From a virus: a DNA stretch of 38,137 nucleotides. The stretch's first letter is position 1. Each line of letters starts with the position of its first letter. Below, piece by piece: positions 30,494 through 38,137 of this stretch. The DNA lies in the IMG/VR virus record IMGVR_UViG_3300005078_000007, positions 1 through 38,137 of that record. One strand, written 5' to 3'. The notes beneath the pieces were generated by a model, which was not told where the DNA came from, did no database searches, and saw only the letters and a list, made by a program, of their open reading frames with translations. A program made the position numbers and the translations under genes.

Positions 30494-31969
30494 TTACTGC
30501 TCTCCGAACCCACGAATAATTTTCACAGTCCCGGTAATCGGTGCCACAACTTCCCCAACCCTCTTGAGCATTGTGCGAAGAAGACCGTCTCTCTGCGGGT
30601 ACGTCGGAAGAATGTAGTTCTCGATAGCAGTAGGTTGAAATACTACATCACTCAGTTCACCAGGAACCTCCAAAGCCGACTTGACAGAAGGAAATGTTAT
30701 GAACATCAGGTCGCTTGCGTTAGCGTTCCAAGGAGTATTTGCGCTGCAAAGAGGATCGGGAACTATAGAGGCCCTGAGCCCTTTAACCATATCATTGCTG
30801 ATGATTATATCAGTATCCCCAAAGTTATTGGATAACACTGACATAGGGTTAGCAGGGTTGTAAATCTTCGAGTGCATCGCCCATTTAAGCACCTTGTACA
30901 CAACCGGTGACACATTGATACGCACGTCAGTTGCGAGAAAGTTGATATCTTCCTGCATATTGCCGATAATGGTATTCAAGGCCTCAACTACATCAGCACC
31001 TTTAGTGGTAGATGTACCGGCCCAAATATCATCCGCCGGAGTCCCGGAGTACACCTCCTCAGAGGTAAGCTGTGACAACCCGTCAAACGCACCTCCTTCC
31101 GCCCCAAAAAGAATAAAGGCATTGTTCGCAAGCTCCATCATAAGCCTTGCGTATCGTTCCCTATGCGAAATTGCCACACCGGAAAGCGGGTTTCCGTTCT
31201 GCTGTGCCATGATGCCTTCCTGTGCCCCGGTCTCATACTCGACAACAATATTCAGCATGTAGGACACAATCTGGTGCATGCGGTTGGTCACAGTCGCAGA
31301 TGCGTTATGTTCTACACTACCCCTGGCAGTGTTCGAGATTCTTGCATACCCCTCAAAGGTCTCAGTAAAGATAGCCACAACATCCGCCCAAACGTTCGGA
31401 ACACCAACCGTTGAAATAAGGTTCCTGGCATACCCTTTAATAAAAGGCTGTGCAAAAATCTTGTTAATCCAAGATACATTCCAGTAAGGAACCTGCATAC
31501 CAGAAAGCGTACTGTCATGCACCTGTTTGACATACGGGGTAATGACGAACTTGTTCTCTTTCGGCATACGATACCCAATCAAAGGAATACTATCACGAAC
31601 TTTCTTAATAGCTTCCTGTTTATCAACACCATTATCAATAAGTTTTGTCACCTGCGCATTCGAGTACGCTTTCATAGCATCACTTACCTTAAAGACAACG
31701 GTAGGCACCGCGTTACCCTTATCCACAAACATGTGTGACGGGAACATCGTTTCTGGTATCTCAATGTAATCCCCTCGACTCTGCACACCGGCTCCATTTA
31801 TACGATACCCACCTCGCATACCTACGCCAGCATCCGAAGTACGACCAATGGAAATGCTCTCGATCACACCACTATCAAGAGTTGCCGGATATCTATTCGC
31901 GATAAACCGCTCAAACTTTTCCGAAAAACTCTGAAACGGAGCCGAAGCATCTAATAACGTTCCACGCAT
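30494..31969 (-). CDS. Major capsid protein
   Basis: A 491-residue protein in the place of the major capsid gene, after the protease/scaffold and a decoration-like gene and before the adaptors. No transmembrane segment; mixed alpha/beta with a long N-terminal region and a C-terminal end (QRDGLLRTMLKRVGEVVAPITGTVKII). Segments such as VSDAMKAYSNAQVTKLIDNGVDKQEAIKK could be the spine helix of an HK97 fold, though the fold is not proven here. Codon use seems richer in G/C at third positions than in the tail genes, as expected of a highly expressed gene. Confidence 0.7.
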   Translation of the reverse strand: MRGTLLDASAPFQSFSEKFERFIANRYPATLDSGVIESISIGRTSDAGVGMRGGYRINGAGVQSRGDYIEIPETMFPSHMFVDKGNAVPTVVFKVSDAMKAYSNAQVTKLIDNGVDKQEAIKKVRDSIPLIGYRMPKENKFVITPYVKQVHDSTLSGMQVPYWNVSWINKIFAQPFIKGYARNLISTVGVPNVWADVVAIFTETFEGYARISNTARGSVEHNASATVTNRMHQIVSYMLNIVVEYETGAQEGIMAQQNGNPLSGVAISHRERYARLMMELANNAFILFGAEGGAFDGLSQLTSEEVYSGTPADDIWAGTSTTKGADVVEALNTIIGNMQEDINFLATDVRINVSPVVYKVLKWAMHSKIYNPANPMSVLSNNFGDTDIIISNDMVKGLRASIVPDPLCSANTPWNANASDLMFITFPSVKSALEVPGELSDVVFQPTAIENYILPTYPQRDGLLRTMLKRVGEVVAPITGTVKIIRGFGEQ

Positions 31970-31998
31970 TTTAATCCTCCTTAACTTCTAAACCTGAC

Positions 31999-32643
31999 TT
32001 AGAAGTCAAGTTCGATGATCCAAGCTTCATTTTCTGGCTCAAGATTGACAATCTTCCCAATATACGTATGATCCGCAAGCACCGGCTTAAGGCCGCTAAT
32101 TGCCGTCGCAGTATCAAGGGCAGCAATGGTAACCGTTGGCATTGTCCCAACCGCCATAACAGGAAGCCCAGTAGAGTTCTGTACAAACAAAGACATGGTT
32201 TCACTCACATCCGCGTATACCAAGGTATCATCTCCTGCGGCATTAAGCGCATGTTTATACATGACAAACCCACGCTTACCAATACGACCCTTGTTCATAG
32301 GCAGAACTTCTGGGCCTACAAGAGGCTGCCCAGTAAGAAGCGCTTCATCAAGAATCATAATCCCTGCGAGCACAGGTACAGCGCCACTGGCCGTCGGTAT
32401 ACCACCATACACAGCCCCGGGCTTTGTTGATTTAATCGATGCCTGCCTATCGTACCATACAGCAGCACCAAAAGGAACTCCGGTATGCCCAGCACTAATA
32501 AGCGCATCCTCAATAATCAGCTGCGAATAGCCAATCGTGTAATGATATGCCTGTGGAGACTTAAGCAACTTTCCATTGGTAAGGTCTCCTCCTTTCCAAA
32601 TGGCCGAGCCGGTAAGCCCTAAAATACCGTCATTGTATTCCAT
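31999..32643 (-). CDS. Head decoration/cement-like protein
   Basis: A 214-residue protein starting at 32643, with AAGGAGG 6 nt upstream; the open frame runs further up but overlaps the scaffold gene. It is Gly/Ala/Val-rich and beta-like (FGAAVWYDRQASIKSTKPGAVYGG, GAVPVLAGIMILDEALLTGQPLVGPEVLPM), comparable in style to capsid cement or decoration proteins encoded between scaffold and capsid genes (lambda D position). It is about twice the length of lambda gpD. Confidence 0.5.
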   Translation of the reverse strand: MEYNDGILGLTGSAIWKGGDLTNGKLLKSPQAYHYTIGYSQLIIEDALISAGHTGVPFGAAVWYDRQASIKSTKPGAVYGGIPTASGAVPVLAGIMILDEALLTGQPLVGPEVLPMNKGRIGKRGFVMYKHALNAAGDDTLVYADVSETMSLFVQNSTGLPVMAVGTMPTVTIAALDTATAISGLKPVLADHTYIGKIVNLEPENEAWIIELDF

Positions 32644-32653
32644 GTCTTCCTCC

Positions 32654-33352
32654 TTACTGCTGACCCCAAATATTGTCACTTTCGAGATCATCCAACATAG
32701 ACGAATCGAACGTATCAACTTCGGAGCTATCTTCCACTAAGGACCCACCTTGGATATTAAGGATTTTCTTTACACTATCCTCAATACTCTTTTCTTCCTT
32801 CCCGCCAACTTCCTTAAGCGCATCAATTACAATGCTCTTAACATCTTCTTTTGACAGTACAGAAGAAGCCACGGTATCCTTAACCAACTTCTCAATATCG
32901 GCTTTCTTCATGCTCTCCGCGCCAGTTTGCTTAGCACTCTCTGGACCTTCAGTAGAATCATCTGTCTTCTTACCGGGCTCATCGAGTTCTTCACCACCAG
33001 CACCAGCTCCTTCATCAGATACTTTTTTTGCTGCCAATCTATCAGCAACAATTCTGTCGGACTTCTTACACTCGTCGTAAGCTTCGTCAAGCGTGGCCCC
33101 GATCTCTTTTTCTTTTTCCAACACCGAATCCACATGCGTAAAACAATCCGCAATCTGCATCTTCAGTGTTTCTTTCTCCTTGGAATCCCCGAGACTCGCA
33201 AGAAACGTATCATTGATCTTCTTGGCTTCTTTTGCAACGGAATCCTCAGAAAACTTATTCTTTTTGACTTCGTTCAACGAGTCAAAAACGGTACCCGAAA
33301 AAGTCACAGGCCTTCTTTTCAACCCGATAAGTTCAGCAACCGTCTTACCCAT
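32654..33352 (-). CDS. Nested scaffold protein (internal in-frame start)
   Basis: ATG at 33352 (MGKTVAELIGL) is residue 190 of the protease/scaffold, exactly where the protease domain ends. AGGAGG at 33365-33360 stands 7 nt upstream, among the best ribosome binding sites here. Translation would give a 232-residue scaffold alone, as lambda Nu3 is made within gene C. The coding need (QLGGKG) could have produced the AGGAGG by chance, but the place fits. Confidence 0.6.
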   Translation of the reverse strand: MGKTVAELIGLKRRPVTFSGTVFDSLNEVKKNKFSEDSVAKEAKKINDTFLASLGDSKEKETLKMQIADCFTHVDSVLEKEKEIGATLDEAYDECKKSDRIVADRLAAKKVSDEGAGAGGEELDEPGKKTDDSTEGPESAKQTGAESMKKADIEKLVKDTVASSVLSKEDVKSIVIDALKEVGGKEEKSIEDSVKKILNIQGGSLVEDSSEVDTFDSSMLDDLESDNIWGQQ

Positions 33353-33919
33353 CCCTTTACCTCCTAACTGATTTAATACCATTGTATCAGATATTCGAGC
33401 ATTATGCCCTGCACGAGCAGTACCCGTATCACACATAGCAACATGATTCACACTTTTTATTTCTTGCATAATAAAATCATACCCTACTTCATCCGGGTTA
33501 TCAACAGGTTTACTATCAGCGCTATACCCTGCCGATACTTCCTTCTTCCCAGATAAATAATCATTATAAGCACCATTATCGTAAAAAGCTACTTCATTTG
33601 TAATGAATATCTCATTATCCCCATTCACTTCTACACCAGGAGTATTACCAATAACCCCTACCATATAATTCCTATAATTAGACGAATCCACATCAACAGG
33701 AGTGTGCTCAGGTACAAGGTATGCATAATTAAATAAGTTTTTTGCCTTAAGCAAAACTTCCGGTGGTCTATACTCAATGTAAAATTGTTTACCTGGTACT
33801 TTAGGAGTAAGCCCACGAGCAGCAATTTCATCCGCTGTGTACACTTGCATCCCTGATCTGGCTATATTAACCTTCTTTACCGCAATCGGTGCTTGCTTAT
33901 CTTTAGTCAAATCACCCAT
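32654..33919 (-). CDS. Prohead protease (DUF2213-like) fused to scaffold
   Basis: The start at 33919 (MGDLTKDKQA) has AGGGAG upstream and overlaps the portal stop by 8 nt. Of 421 residues, 1-180 resemble DUF2213 proteases: PPEVLLKA, H72 in LVPEHTP, S129 in KKEVSAGYSAD, and SVNHVAMCDTGTARAGHNARI (152-176). Residues about 190-421 are acidic, helical and low in complexity, a scaffold domain. The protease matures the prohead and removes scaffold. A second start at 33352 gives the scaffold alone. Confidence 0.75.
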   Translation of the reverse strand: MGDLTKDKQAPIAVKKVNIARSGMQVYTADEIAARGLTPKVPGKQFYIEYRPPEVLLKAKNLFNYAYLVPEHTPVDVDSSNYRNYMVGVIGNTPGVEVNGDNEIFITNEVAFYDNGAYNDYLSGKKEVSAGYSADSKPVDNPDEVGYDFIMQEIKSVNHVAMCDTGTARAGHNARISDTMVLNQLGGKGMGKTVAELIGLKRRPVTFSGTVFDSLNEVKKNKFSEDSVAKEAKKINDTFLASLGDSKEKETLKMQIADCFTHVDSVLEKEKEIGATLDEAYDECKKSDRIVADRLAAKKVSDEGAGAGGEELDEPGKKTDDSTEGPESAKQTGAESMKKADIEKLVKDTVASSVLSKEDVKSIVIDALKEVGGKEEKSIEDSVKKILNIQGGSLVEDSSEVDTFDSSMLDDLESDNIWGQQ

Positions 33920-35789
33920 TTTGATTGACTCCCTTATTCCTTGCTTTCTGTAGCCCTTCACGTCTTGCCGCAGTTCCTCTTGTTTTTTCTTTTTTCTTCT
34001 GCTCAAGTCTTGAGTACCCGGAACTACCTGTTCCACTCGGCAAATTGGCCCCAATTCCCTTTTTAGCACTTTCTATTTGTGCTGAAAGCAATTCCATTCC
34101 TTTATTATGCTTTTCTTCCTCCCTTTTGTCAATGATAGATTGTCGTTTCTGCAAATCCTCAATAAGATTGGACCTTACCACAAAATCATCTGGGCTCGAT
34201 GAGTTAATAATTTGCATAACCGCATCCGCCGGAAAACCGGCCGCTACATAATCAAATGCAGATTTCGCCAAGCTCTCAGCTACCTTTGCCCTTGTCTCTG
34301 CATTCGCAACTGTAGGATTCTCAAAAGAAATTGTTGTGTAAGGGAGTGCTTTCATCACATCCCTTCCTACACCAAGTGCATCTATAACCTGGATCATTGC
34401 TATTTTCTTGTAATCATCTGCCGTCCTTATGTGAGTATACTTCACCCCTTCCCACTGCTTCTCAAGCGCGCCTTCAGTCTGGTCCCCGGAAGCAAACGCC
34501 CCTCGCTCTGCCGACCACAAAAGCTCTTCAGGTATCCCAGCACACGCCCCTAAATGTTGCCTTGAAAGCCGGAACAGAGAAGGAACGTCCGTAAACCTTC
34601 GGTCGACTGACTTAAGGTCTCCTACCATATCGATCGACACTGGGTTGTTTGTAGAAGCCTGCCTTGTTTTCATAGTGGTTTCCTCAGTAAGTTCATCAAA
34701 AGAAACCGTGCCTCCTGTAGCCAATGCTGTACTTATGTCAAAAGTTCTTACAAGTAAAGACATCTGCTGTATCATTGTAGGTACAGCACTCGCGATGCTC
34801 ATATAATCGTACAGCGCTTGTATCCATCCTACGATATCACTGATGCCCCACCCCATAGTGACGATATTTCCCCAGTACCCAGGTTGTCTTGCGGTGACAA
34901 TCCTTGCAGTCCTTGTCCCATTAACACTTGCCCCAAGGAACGGAATATAAAACCATCTCGGGTTAAGGTAGTCTCTTGCTACAGGATTCCAGTTAGGAAT
35001 GTGCATCGTATTCCACCTATCCAGTGTTACAAATCTGTTTATACATCCTTTCTTTACTACCTGAAGCTTCAATAAAGTAGGTATAGGTAGGTTCATCGTC
35101 ATAGGATTGTCATTATTGAAAAATGGGAACACCAACGATCCACCATATGCAAGAGAGTCATAAAGTGAATCTGCGATAACCTTCGCGAGATTGTTCTTGT
35201 CCAGTGCTTCATTTACCTCGTCAAGTTGTGAAGGACTTAGCTTCGGATTCTTTATCTTCACCCCATTAAGCCTCACCGACATACTTTTCTTAAGCAGTAT
35301 AGTTTCCGCAAGACCTTTTTGGCTACAAATACTTGCCACTTCCCCAGGTGATATCCATATGTTCCTTGTGGTCCCGGCAAACGTATTTGCATCTTGCCCT
35401 TCAACCCCTTGCATAGATTGTGAATTGTAGAATGCATCAAGAACGTTACTATTTACGTCTGTCTTTACTCCTCTTTCATCCATTAGCACTTTATACTTTT
35501 CTAAAATACTTCTGCCAGATTTAATCGTATCCAGCAAATGTGGCACTATTTCGTTAGCTCTATCCTTTACCTTTTGCACTGTATCAAACGCATCTTCCCC
35601 ATAAGTTAAAAGCGCTTGGTCCTTCTGCTGATTTTCGATTATCTCATTTATCTCTTTCTGCGCGCTTATAGATAGACCATGAAATCTTCTGGAATCTTTT
35701 ATTCGTAATGCCCCATTTCTATACATGCCAGTTGATACCTGGCTCCTGTTAATAATATTCCATATCTTCTTCCAAAAATTATAATCCAT
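33912..35789 (-). CDS. Portal protein
   Basis: A 625-residue protein directly after the large terminase. Portal features: a helical N-terminus, a middle with MTMNLPIPTLLKLQ, and GISDIVGWIQALYDYMSIASAVPTMIQQ, a stem-like helical pair. The C-terminus is basic, Gln/Glu/Lys-rich (RLEQKKKEKTRGTAARREGL). Size is close to other portals that work without a fused head protein. A dodecameric ring forms the DNA gate and the starting point of prohead assembly. AGGAGG stands 5 nt before the ATG. Confidence 0.75.
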   Translation of the reverse strand: MDYNFWKKIWNIINRSQVSTGMYRNGALRIKDSRRFHGLSISAQKEINEIIENQQKDQALLTYGEDAFDTVQKVKDRANEIVPHLLDTIKSGRSILEKYKVLMDERGVKTDVNSNVLDAFYNSQSMQGVEGQDANTFAGTTRNIWISPGEVASICSQKGLAETILLKKSMSVRLNGVKIKNPKLSPSQLDEVNEALDKNNLAKVIADSLYDSLAYGGSLVFPFFNNDNPMTMNLPIPTLLKLQVVKKGCINRFVTLDRWNTMHIPNWNPVARDYLNPRWFYIPFLGASVNGTRTARIVTARQPGYWGNIVTMGWGISDIVGWIQALYDYMSIASAVPTMIQQMSLLVRTFDISTALATGGTVSFDELTEETTMKTRQASTNNPVSIDMVGDLKSVDRRFTDVPSLFRLSRQHLGACAGIPEELLWSAERGAFASGDQTEGALEKQWEGVKYTHIRTADDYKKIAMIQVIDALGVGRDVMKALPYTTISFENPTVANAETRAKVAESLAKSAFDYVAAGFPADAVMQIINSSSPDDFVVRSNLIEDLQKRQSIIDKREEEKHNKGMELLSAQIESAKKGIGANLPSGTGSSGYSRLEQKKKEKTRGTAARREGLQKARNKGVNQNG

Positions 35790-35798
35790 ACTATCCTC

Positions 35799-37187
35799 CT
35801 AATTAAGCACATCAGCCGAAAGCTTTAAGTACCCTTCCTCTTCTTCCTCTATACTTGAATCATCCTCCATATCCTGTTGTGCTTTTATATGCCGTAGGAG
35901 TATGAGTTTCCGCATACTCCTAAACTCTTTCTTTGTTGTCGTGATATAGTATGACACAAGGCGTACAGAGTCGCAATCATGAATTGGTGATTCTTTCCCT
36001 TTCCCTTTTGGTATTTCACCGTTTGAGTCTCTTCGTGCCCTTGCCACCGCCTCCGCTGTATCATTAGCCATTTTTGTAAAAAATAACCTTCCAGTATGCA
36101 TAAGTTTGTTTACAAGCATCGCGCTATCTTCAACAATAGGATTCTTCGCCCTAAAAATCATATTGATGTTATACCGTTTAAGCTCCCTAACAAAGTTTCT
36201 TATAATATCTTTCCCCGTAGTATCCGGTACACAGTATATTTTCTGTACAGGAAAATCAGCCCTGATAACCTTCGGCGCATCTGTCATATCGGAAAACTCA
36301 TAACGCTTTATGAAAAATATTCTTCCTTCCCTTATGACAGCGATACTTCCCCTATGGTATCCTTGGTTAAAATCCTGACCCCAGTACAAAACTTCATTGT
36401 CTCTTATATGCTTATCGAGATTACTATCCGCAAGATAATGTTTGTCCCAGTCAAATGCTGGAAAAACCTGCCCGGAAGAAATAGCCAAAAACTCCCCATC
36501 CATAAATACTGCCTTCTCCTCTGGCGTATAGATGTCAAGAAGCCCCTGGATATAGCTCTTTCCATACGTCGTATTATCTTCCGTTCTACCACGTATCTTT
36601 ACATACCCAACATGCCTTTTCTTAAAGTGTGTATAAAGCCTATACATTCCCTTTTGCCCCTGGCTCGTCGTTGCCATCATCATGAACGGCTCCCGAAATC
36701 CGGGGACCACTTGTCTGATGCGTTCATTCATAGCCTTGAATGCTTTGTACGTTACTTCTTCTGCATTGGTCAACGATCCAAGATCGTCAAGCTCATCAAG
36801 TATTCCGACAACCGCATCAAACCCAGCAATTTTCTCGTAGTCAGAAAGAGAAACGATAATGATGTCAACATCAAGCACGTGGATTACGTATCGCTTTTTG
36901 TCGTAATTATAGATCACTTTAGCATTTTCATAGTCCTGCATGATGTACTTTATCGTGGTGTTCTCAAGATGCGTTTTGGATATTCCTCCAAGCACGATTG
37001 TAGGCCTATGCCCTTCGAGGTCTCTTTTCCCATTCAGCTTATCTACCAATAAATGTAAGAGGTCCGCTATGCCGATTGACTTACCTGCCCCGTATCCTGC
37101 GACCAGCATAAAAAATCTTATCGTCTCATATAAAAATGGGGCTTGTAAAAATAAGCTTTGGTGCAAAAACAACTTCTTTCTTAACAT
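35799..37187 (-). CDS. Terminase large subunit
   Basis: A 462-residue packaging motor. Walker A is GYGAGKS at 31-37, unusually near the N-terminus; Walker B is VVGILDE at 126-132; a coupling motif is MATTSQGQ at 171-178. The nuclease domain has likely catalytic acids at D272 (YWGQDFNQGYH), D322 (CVPDTTGKD) and D404/D406 (IHDCDSVRL), an RNase H-like order. The enzyme cuts concatemers and drives DNA into the prohead. It starts right after the small subunit stop (TAGATG), with GGAG in front. Confidence 0.9.
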   Translation of the reverse strand: MLRKKLFLHQSLFLQAPFLYETIRFFMLVAGYGAGKSIGIADLLHLLVDKLNGKRDLEGHRPTIVLGGISKTHLENTTIKYIMQDYENAKVIYNYDKKRYVIHVLDVDIIIVSLSDYEKIAGFDAVVGILDELDDLGSLTNAEEVTYKAFKAMNERIRQVVPGFREPFMMMATTSQGQKGMYRLYTHFKKRHVGYVKIRGRTEDNTTYGKSYIQGLLDIYTPEEKAVFMDGEFLAISSGQVFPAFDWDKHYLADSNLDKHIRDNEVLYWGQDFNQGYHRGSIAVIREGRIFFIKRYEFSDMTDAPKVIRADFPVQKIYCVPDTTGKDIIRNFVRELKRYNINMIFRAKNPIVEDSAMLVNKLMHTGRLFFTKMANDTAEAVARARRDSNGEIPKGKGKESPIHDCDSVRLVSYYITTTKKEFRSMRKLILLRHIKAQQDMEDDSSIEEEEEGYLKLSADVLN

Positions 37188-37877
37188 CTACATCTCCACA
37201 ATCGTCCCGTCTTCTTTCACAATATAATCCTCATTCTCAATAAGAATCTGTTCTTTGCCATCATTCTTCTTTCCCTTTCTATTCTTTATTACATCCGGCA
37301 GAGCCGCATCTTCTTCATCATTAAGCTCAGCGTCCTTATCTCCTTCATACACTTCTACTGTGTCTATCTTTTCAAACTCCTCTTTTGTACACGCGTAAAA
37401 GAATATGTTAATGCTTGCATCTTCGTTGTCTTCTTCAACTTTATCCAACTCCAATAACTCACGCCTGACTTGTGAGGTCTTAAGTTGCATATTTACAAAA
37501 TCTTTATCTATTTTTCTTACCGGTTTCTTAACTACAGTTTTCTTTGGAGGTTTTCGCTTCCTAAGACCTCTAACATCAACCTCCTCCTCTTCCTCTTCAT
37601 CTTCCTCTTCATCTGATTCGTCCATTGCACTATTGAGAAGCCCGGTAATTCTATCTAAATCCTCGATTTCTTTAAGCACCATCTGTGCCCTGATACCACG
37701 TGTCTCCTGCTTATAAATAGGGTCCTCGAGTATAGTTATCCTCATTTTCCCTGAAACTCTGTTTATATCCAGAGCTTTTGAATTATTAAGAAGCTTACTA
37801 TATGCCTTAATACAATTTTTTCGTAAAATGTCATAATAGTCCGGGGACTTATCATCTGGTAACTTATCAAACTTCAT
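37188..37877 (-). CDS. Terminase small subunit (probable)
   Basis: A 229-residue protein starting at 37877 (MKFDKLPDD), where GGACGGAG stands 7 nt upstream; an ATG at 37955 lacks a ribosome binding site and falls at the -10 of the promoter candidate. The N-terminal part (YYDILRKNCIKAYSKLL) may be a DNA-binding helical segment. A long acidic stretch at about 110-125 (SDEEEDEEEEEEVDVRG) precedes a basic patch (RKRKPPKKTVVKKPVRK). The acidic/basic layout is unlike classical TerS, so the name depends on its place before TerL. Confidence 0.6.
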   Translation of the reverse strand: MKFDKLPDDKSPDYYDILRKNCIKAYSKLLNNSKALDINRVSGKMRITILEDPIYKQETRGIRAQMVLKEIEDLDRITGLLNSAMDESDEEEDEEEEEEVDVRGLRKRKPPKKTVVKKPVRKIDKDFVNMQLKTSQVRRELLELDKVEEDNEDASINIFFYACTKEEFEKIDTVEVYEGDKDAELNDEEDAALPDVIKNRKGKKNDGKEQILIENEDYIVKEDGTIVEM

Positions 37878-37948
37878 CTGCAAACTCCGTCCTTTTTCTA
37901 CCAATATAATACCGTGAGCTTCAATTTTACGCAAGATAAAAACATTTC

Positions 37949-37977
37949 TTGACATTTTATAACATCTATAGCATTAT
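37949..37977 (+). promoter_or_regulatory. Candidate plus-strand promoter upstream of terminase
   Basis: A perfect TTGACA (37949-37954), a 17-nt spacer and CATTAT (37972-37977), which matches the -10 consensus at four of six bases. It points away from the terminase genes, toward the terminator at 38031-38079; no ORF lies between them. Confidence 0.4.
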
Positions 37978-37983
37978 TGTCAT
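37956..37983 (-). promoter_or_regulatory. Candidate promoter for the structural operon
   Basis: On the minus strand ATGACA (37983-37978), a 16-nt spacer and TATAAA (37961-37956). Each element matches the sigma70 consensus at five of six bases. It stands about 80 nt before the TerS start and overlaps the plus-strand promoter candidate at 37949-37977. Confidence 0.45.
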
Positions 37984-38079
37984 GTACTGCACTCGTCCAG
38001 TCCGGTATGCTCCATTAAACCTTCGGGTTTCCCGACAAGTTTGTTATAGCCTTGTAGCAGCTTGTCGGGTTTTATTTTG
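37984..38079 (+). ncRNA. Putative small non-coding RNA
   Basis: Bounded on the left by the TTGACA-17-CATTAT promoter candidate and on the right by a strong terminator, a transcript of about 95 nt would be made with no ORF in it. It contains a UUCG tetraloop hairpin (AAACC-TTCG-GGTTT, 38017-38030) directly before the terminator stem. GCACTCGTCC at 37989-37998 could pair, with two small bulges, with the GGACGGAG region before the TerS start. No known RNA family was recognised. This is inference from signals only. Confidence 0.35.
38031..38079 (+). terminator. Rho-independent terminator, plus direction
   Basis: CCCGACAAG (38031-38039) and CTTGTCGGG (38061-38069) form a perfect 9-bp stem with a 21-nt loop, followed by TTTTATTTTG. 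It acts on plus-strand transcription heading for the right edge. The remaining sequence to 38137 shows no gene or further signal that I can support. Confidence 0.8.
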
Positions 38080-38137
38080 TCCTCATGGTAATTCAATCTA
38101 CTTAATCCCATTAAGCTACTTAGAGCACCTAATAAAT

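Noticed and set aside
31312-31578. 88-codon same-strand frame inside the capsid gene
   Set aside because: No ribosome binding site and Arg/Leu/Met-rich random-like product, unlike the two-frame lysis pair.
36096-37052. 318-codon plus-strand frame opposite the terminase large subunit
   Set aside because: It is fully antisense to a well-supported TerL gene with Walker and nuclease motifs; no ribosome binding site or domain. Long antisense frames are common here because of the codon bias of the minus-strand genes.
37956-38137. tRNA or known ribozyme or riboswitch near the right end
   Set aside because: No acceptor-stem/T-arm pattern and no hammerhead-type core could be found; only hairpins and a terminator are supported.
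1-38137. Integrase, excisionase, repressor or attachment site
   Set aside because: No such gene or long direct repeat was noticed, so a temperate lifestyle cannot be supported from this window.

Overview
The window is a piece of a contractile-tailed (myovirus-type) bacteriophage genome, AT-rich, densely packed, and with strong AGGAGG-type ribosome binding sites before most genes. The clearest evidence is one long minus-strand run of genes in the classical morphogenesis order: terminase small and large subunits, portal, prohead protease/scaffold, decoration-like protein, major capsid protein, connector/neck genes, tail sheath, tail tube, frameshifted tail assembly chaperone, tape measure, baseplate hub, spike, baseplate J-like wedge protein, tail-I-like protein and a large tail fibre. 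The host cannot be read from the sequence. Spanin-like genes in the lysis cassette hint at a Gram-negative host, but this is weak. No integrase, repressor, tRNA or CRISPR array was seen.

Layout. (1) Positions 3-8495, plus strand: an accessory region of about 19 small, tightly coupled genes. It holds the 3' end of an SNF2-type helicase, a separate Walker-A helicase N-terminal fragment, two HNH endonucleases (one fused to a zinc ribbon), a degenerate C5-cytosine-methyltransferase-like protein, several membrane/coiled-coil proteins and Cys-rich miniproteins. (2) Positions 8502-10440, minus strand: a lysis cassette with a C39-like cysteine peptidase as probable endolysin, a holin-like protein, a pair of spanin-like proteins encoded in two frames of the same DNA, and an InlB-B-repeat-like protein. 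It ends in a hairpin/T-run terminator. (3) Positions 10535-11317, plus strand: one inverted membrane-anchored gene (moron-like). It starts from a promoter that interleaves with a promoter for the lysis cassette. (4) Positions 11314-37877, minus strand: the structural operon. (5) Positions 37878-38137: a control region with overlapping divergent promoter candidates and a plus-strand terminator, which together outline a possible RNA of about 95 nt.

How the genes work together: TerS/TerL package DNA through the portal into a capsid built by the protease/scaffold and capsid proteins. The nested start inside the protease gene would give extra free scaffold, as in lambda C/Nu3. The chaperone short and long forms, made by -1 frameshifting at A_AAA_AAA with a predicted pseudoknot, assist tape-measure and tube assembly. 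The fibre carries two duplicated modules, a pyocin-knob-like domain and six near-identical 42-45 residue blades that differ at two short sites, so it is the likely receptor-binding protein. The most interesting items are the two-frame lysis genes, the frameshift signal, the nested scaffold start, the interleaved divergent promoters and the putative ncRNA upstream of the terminase.
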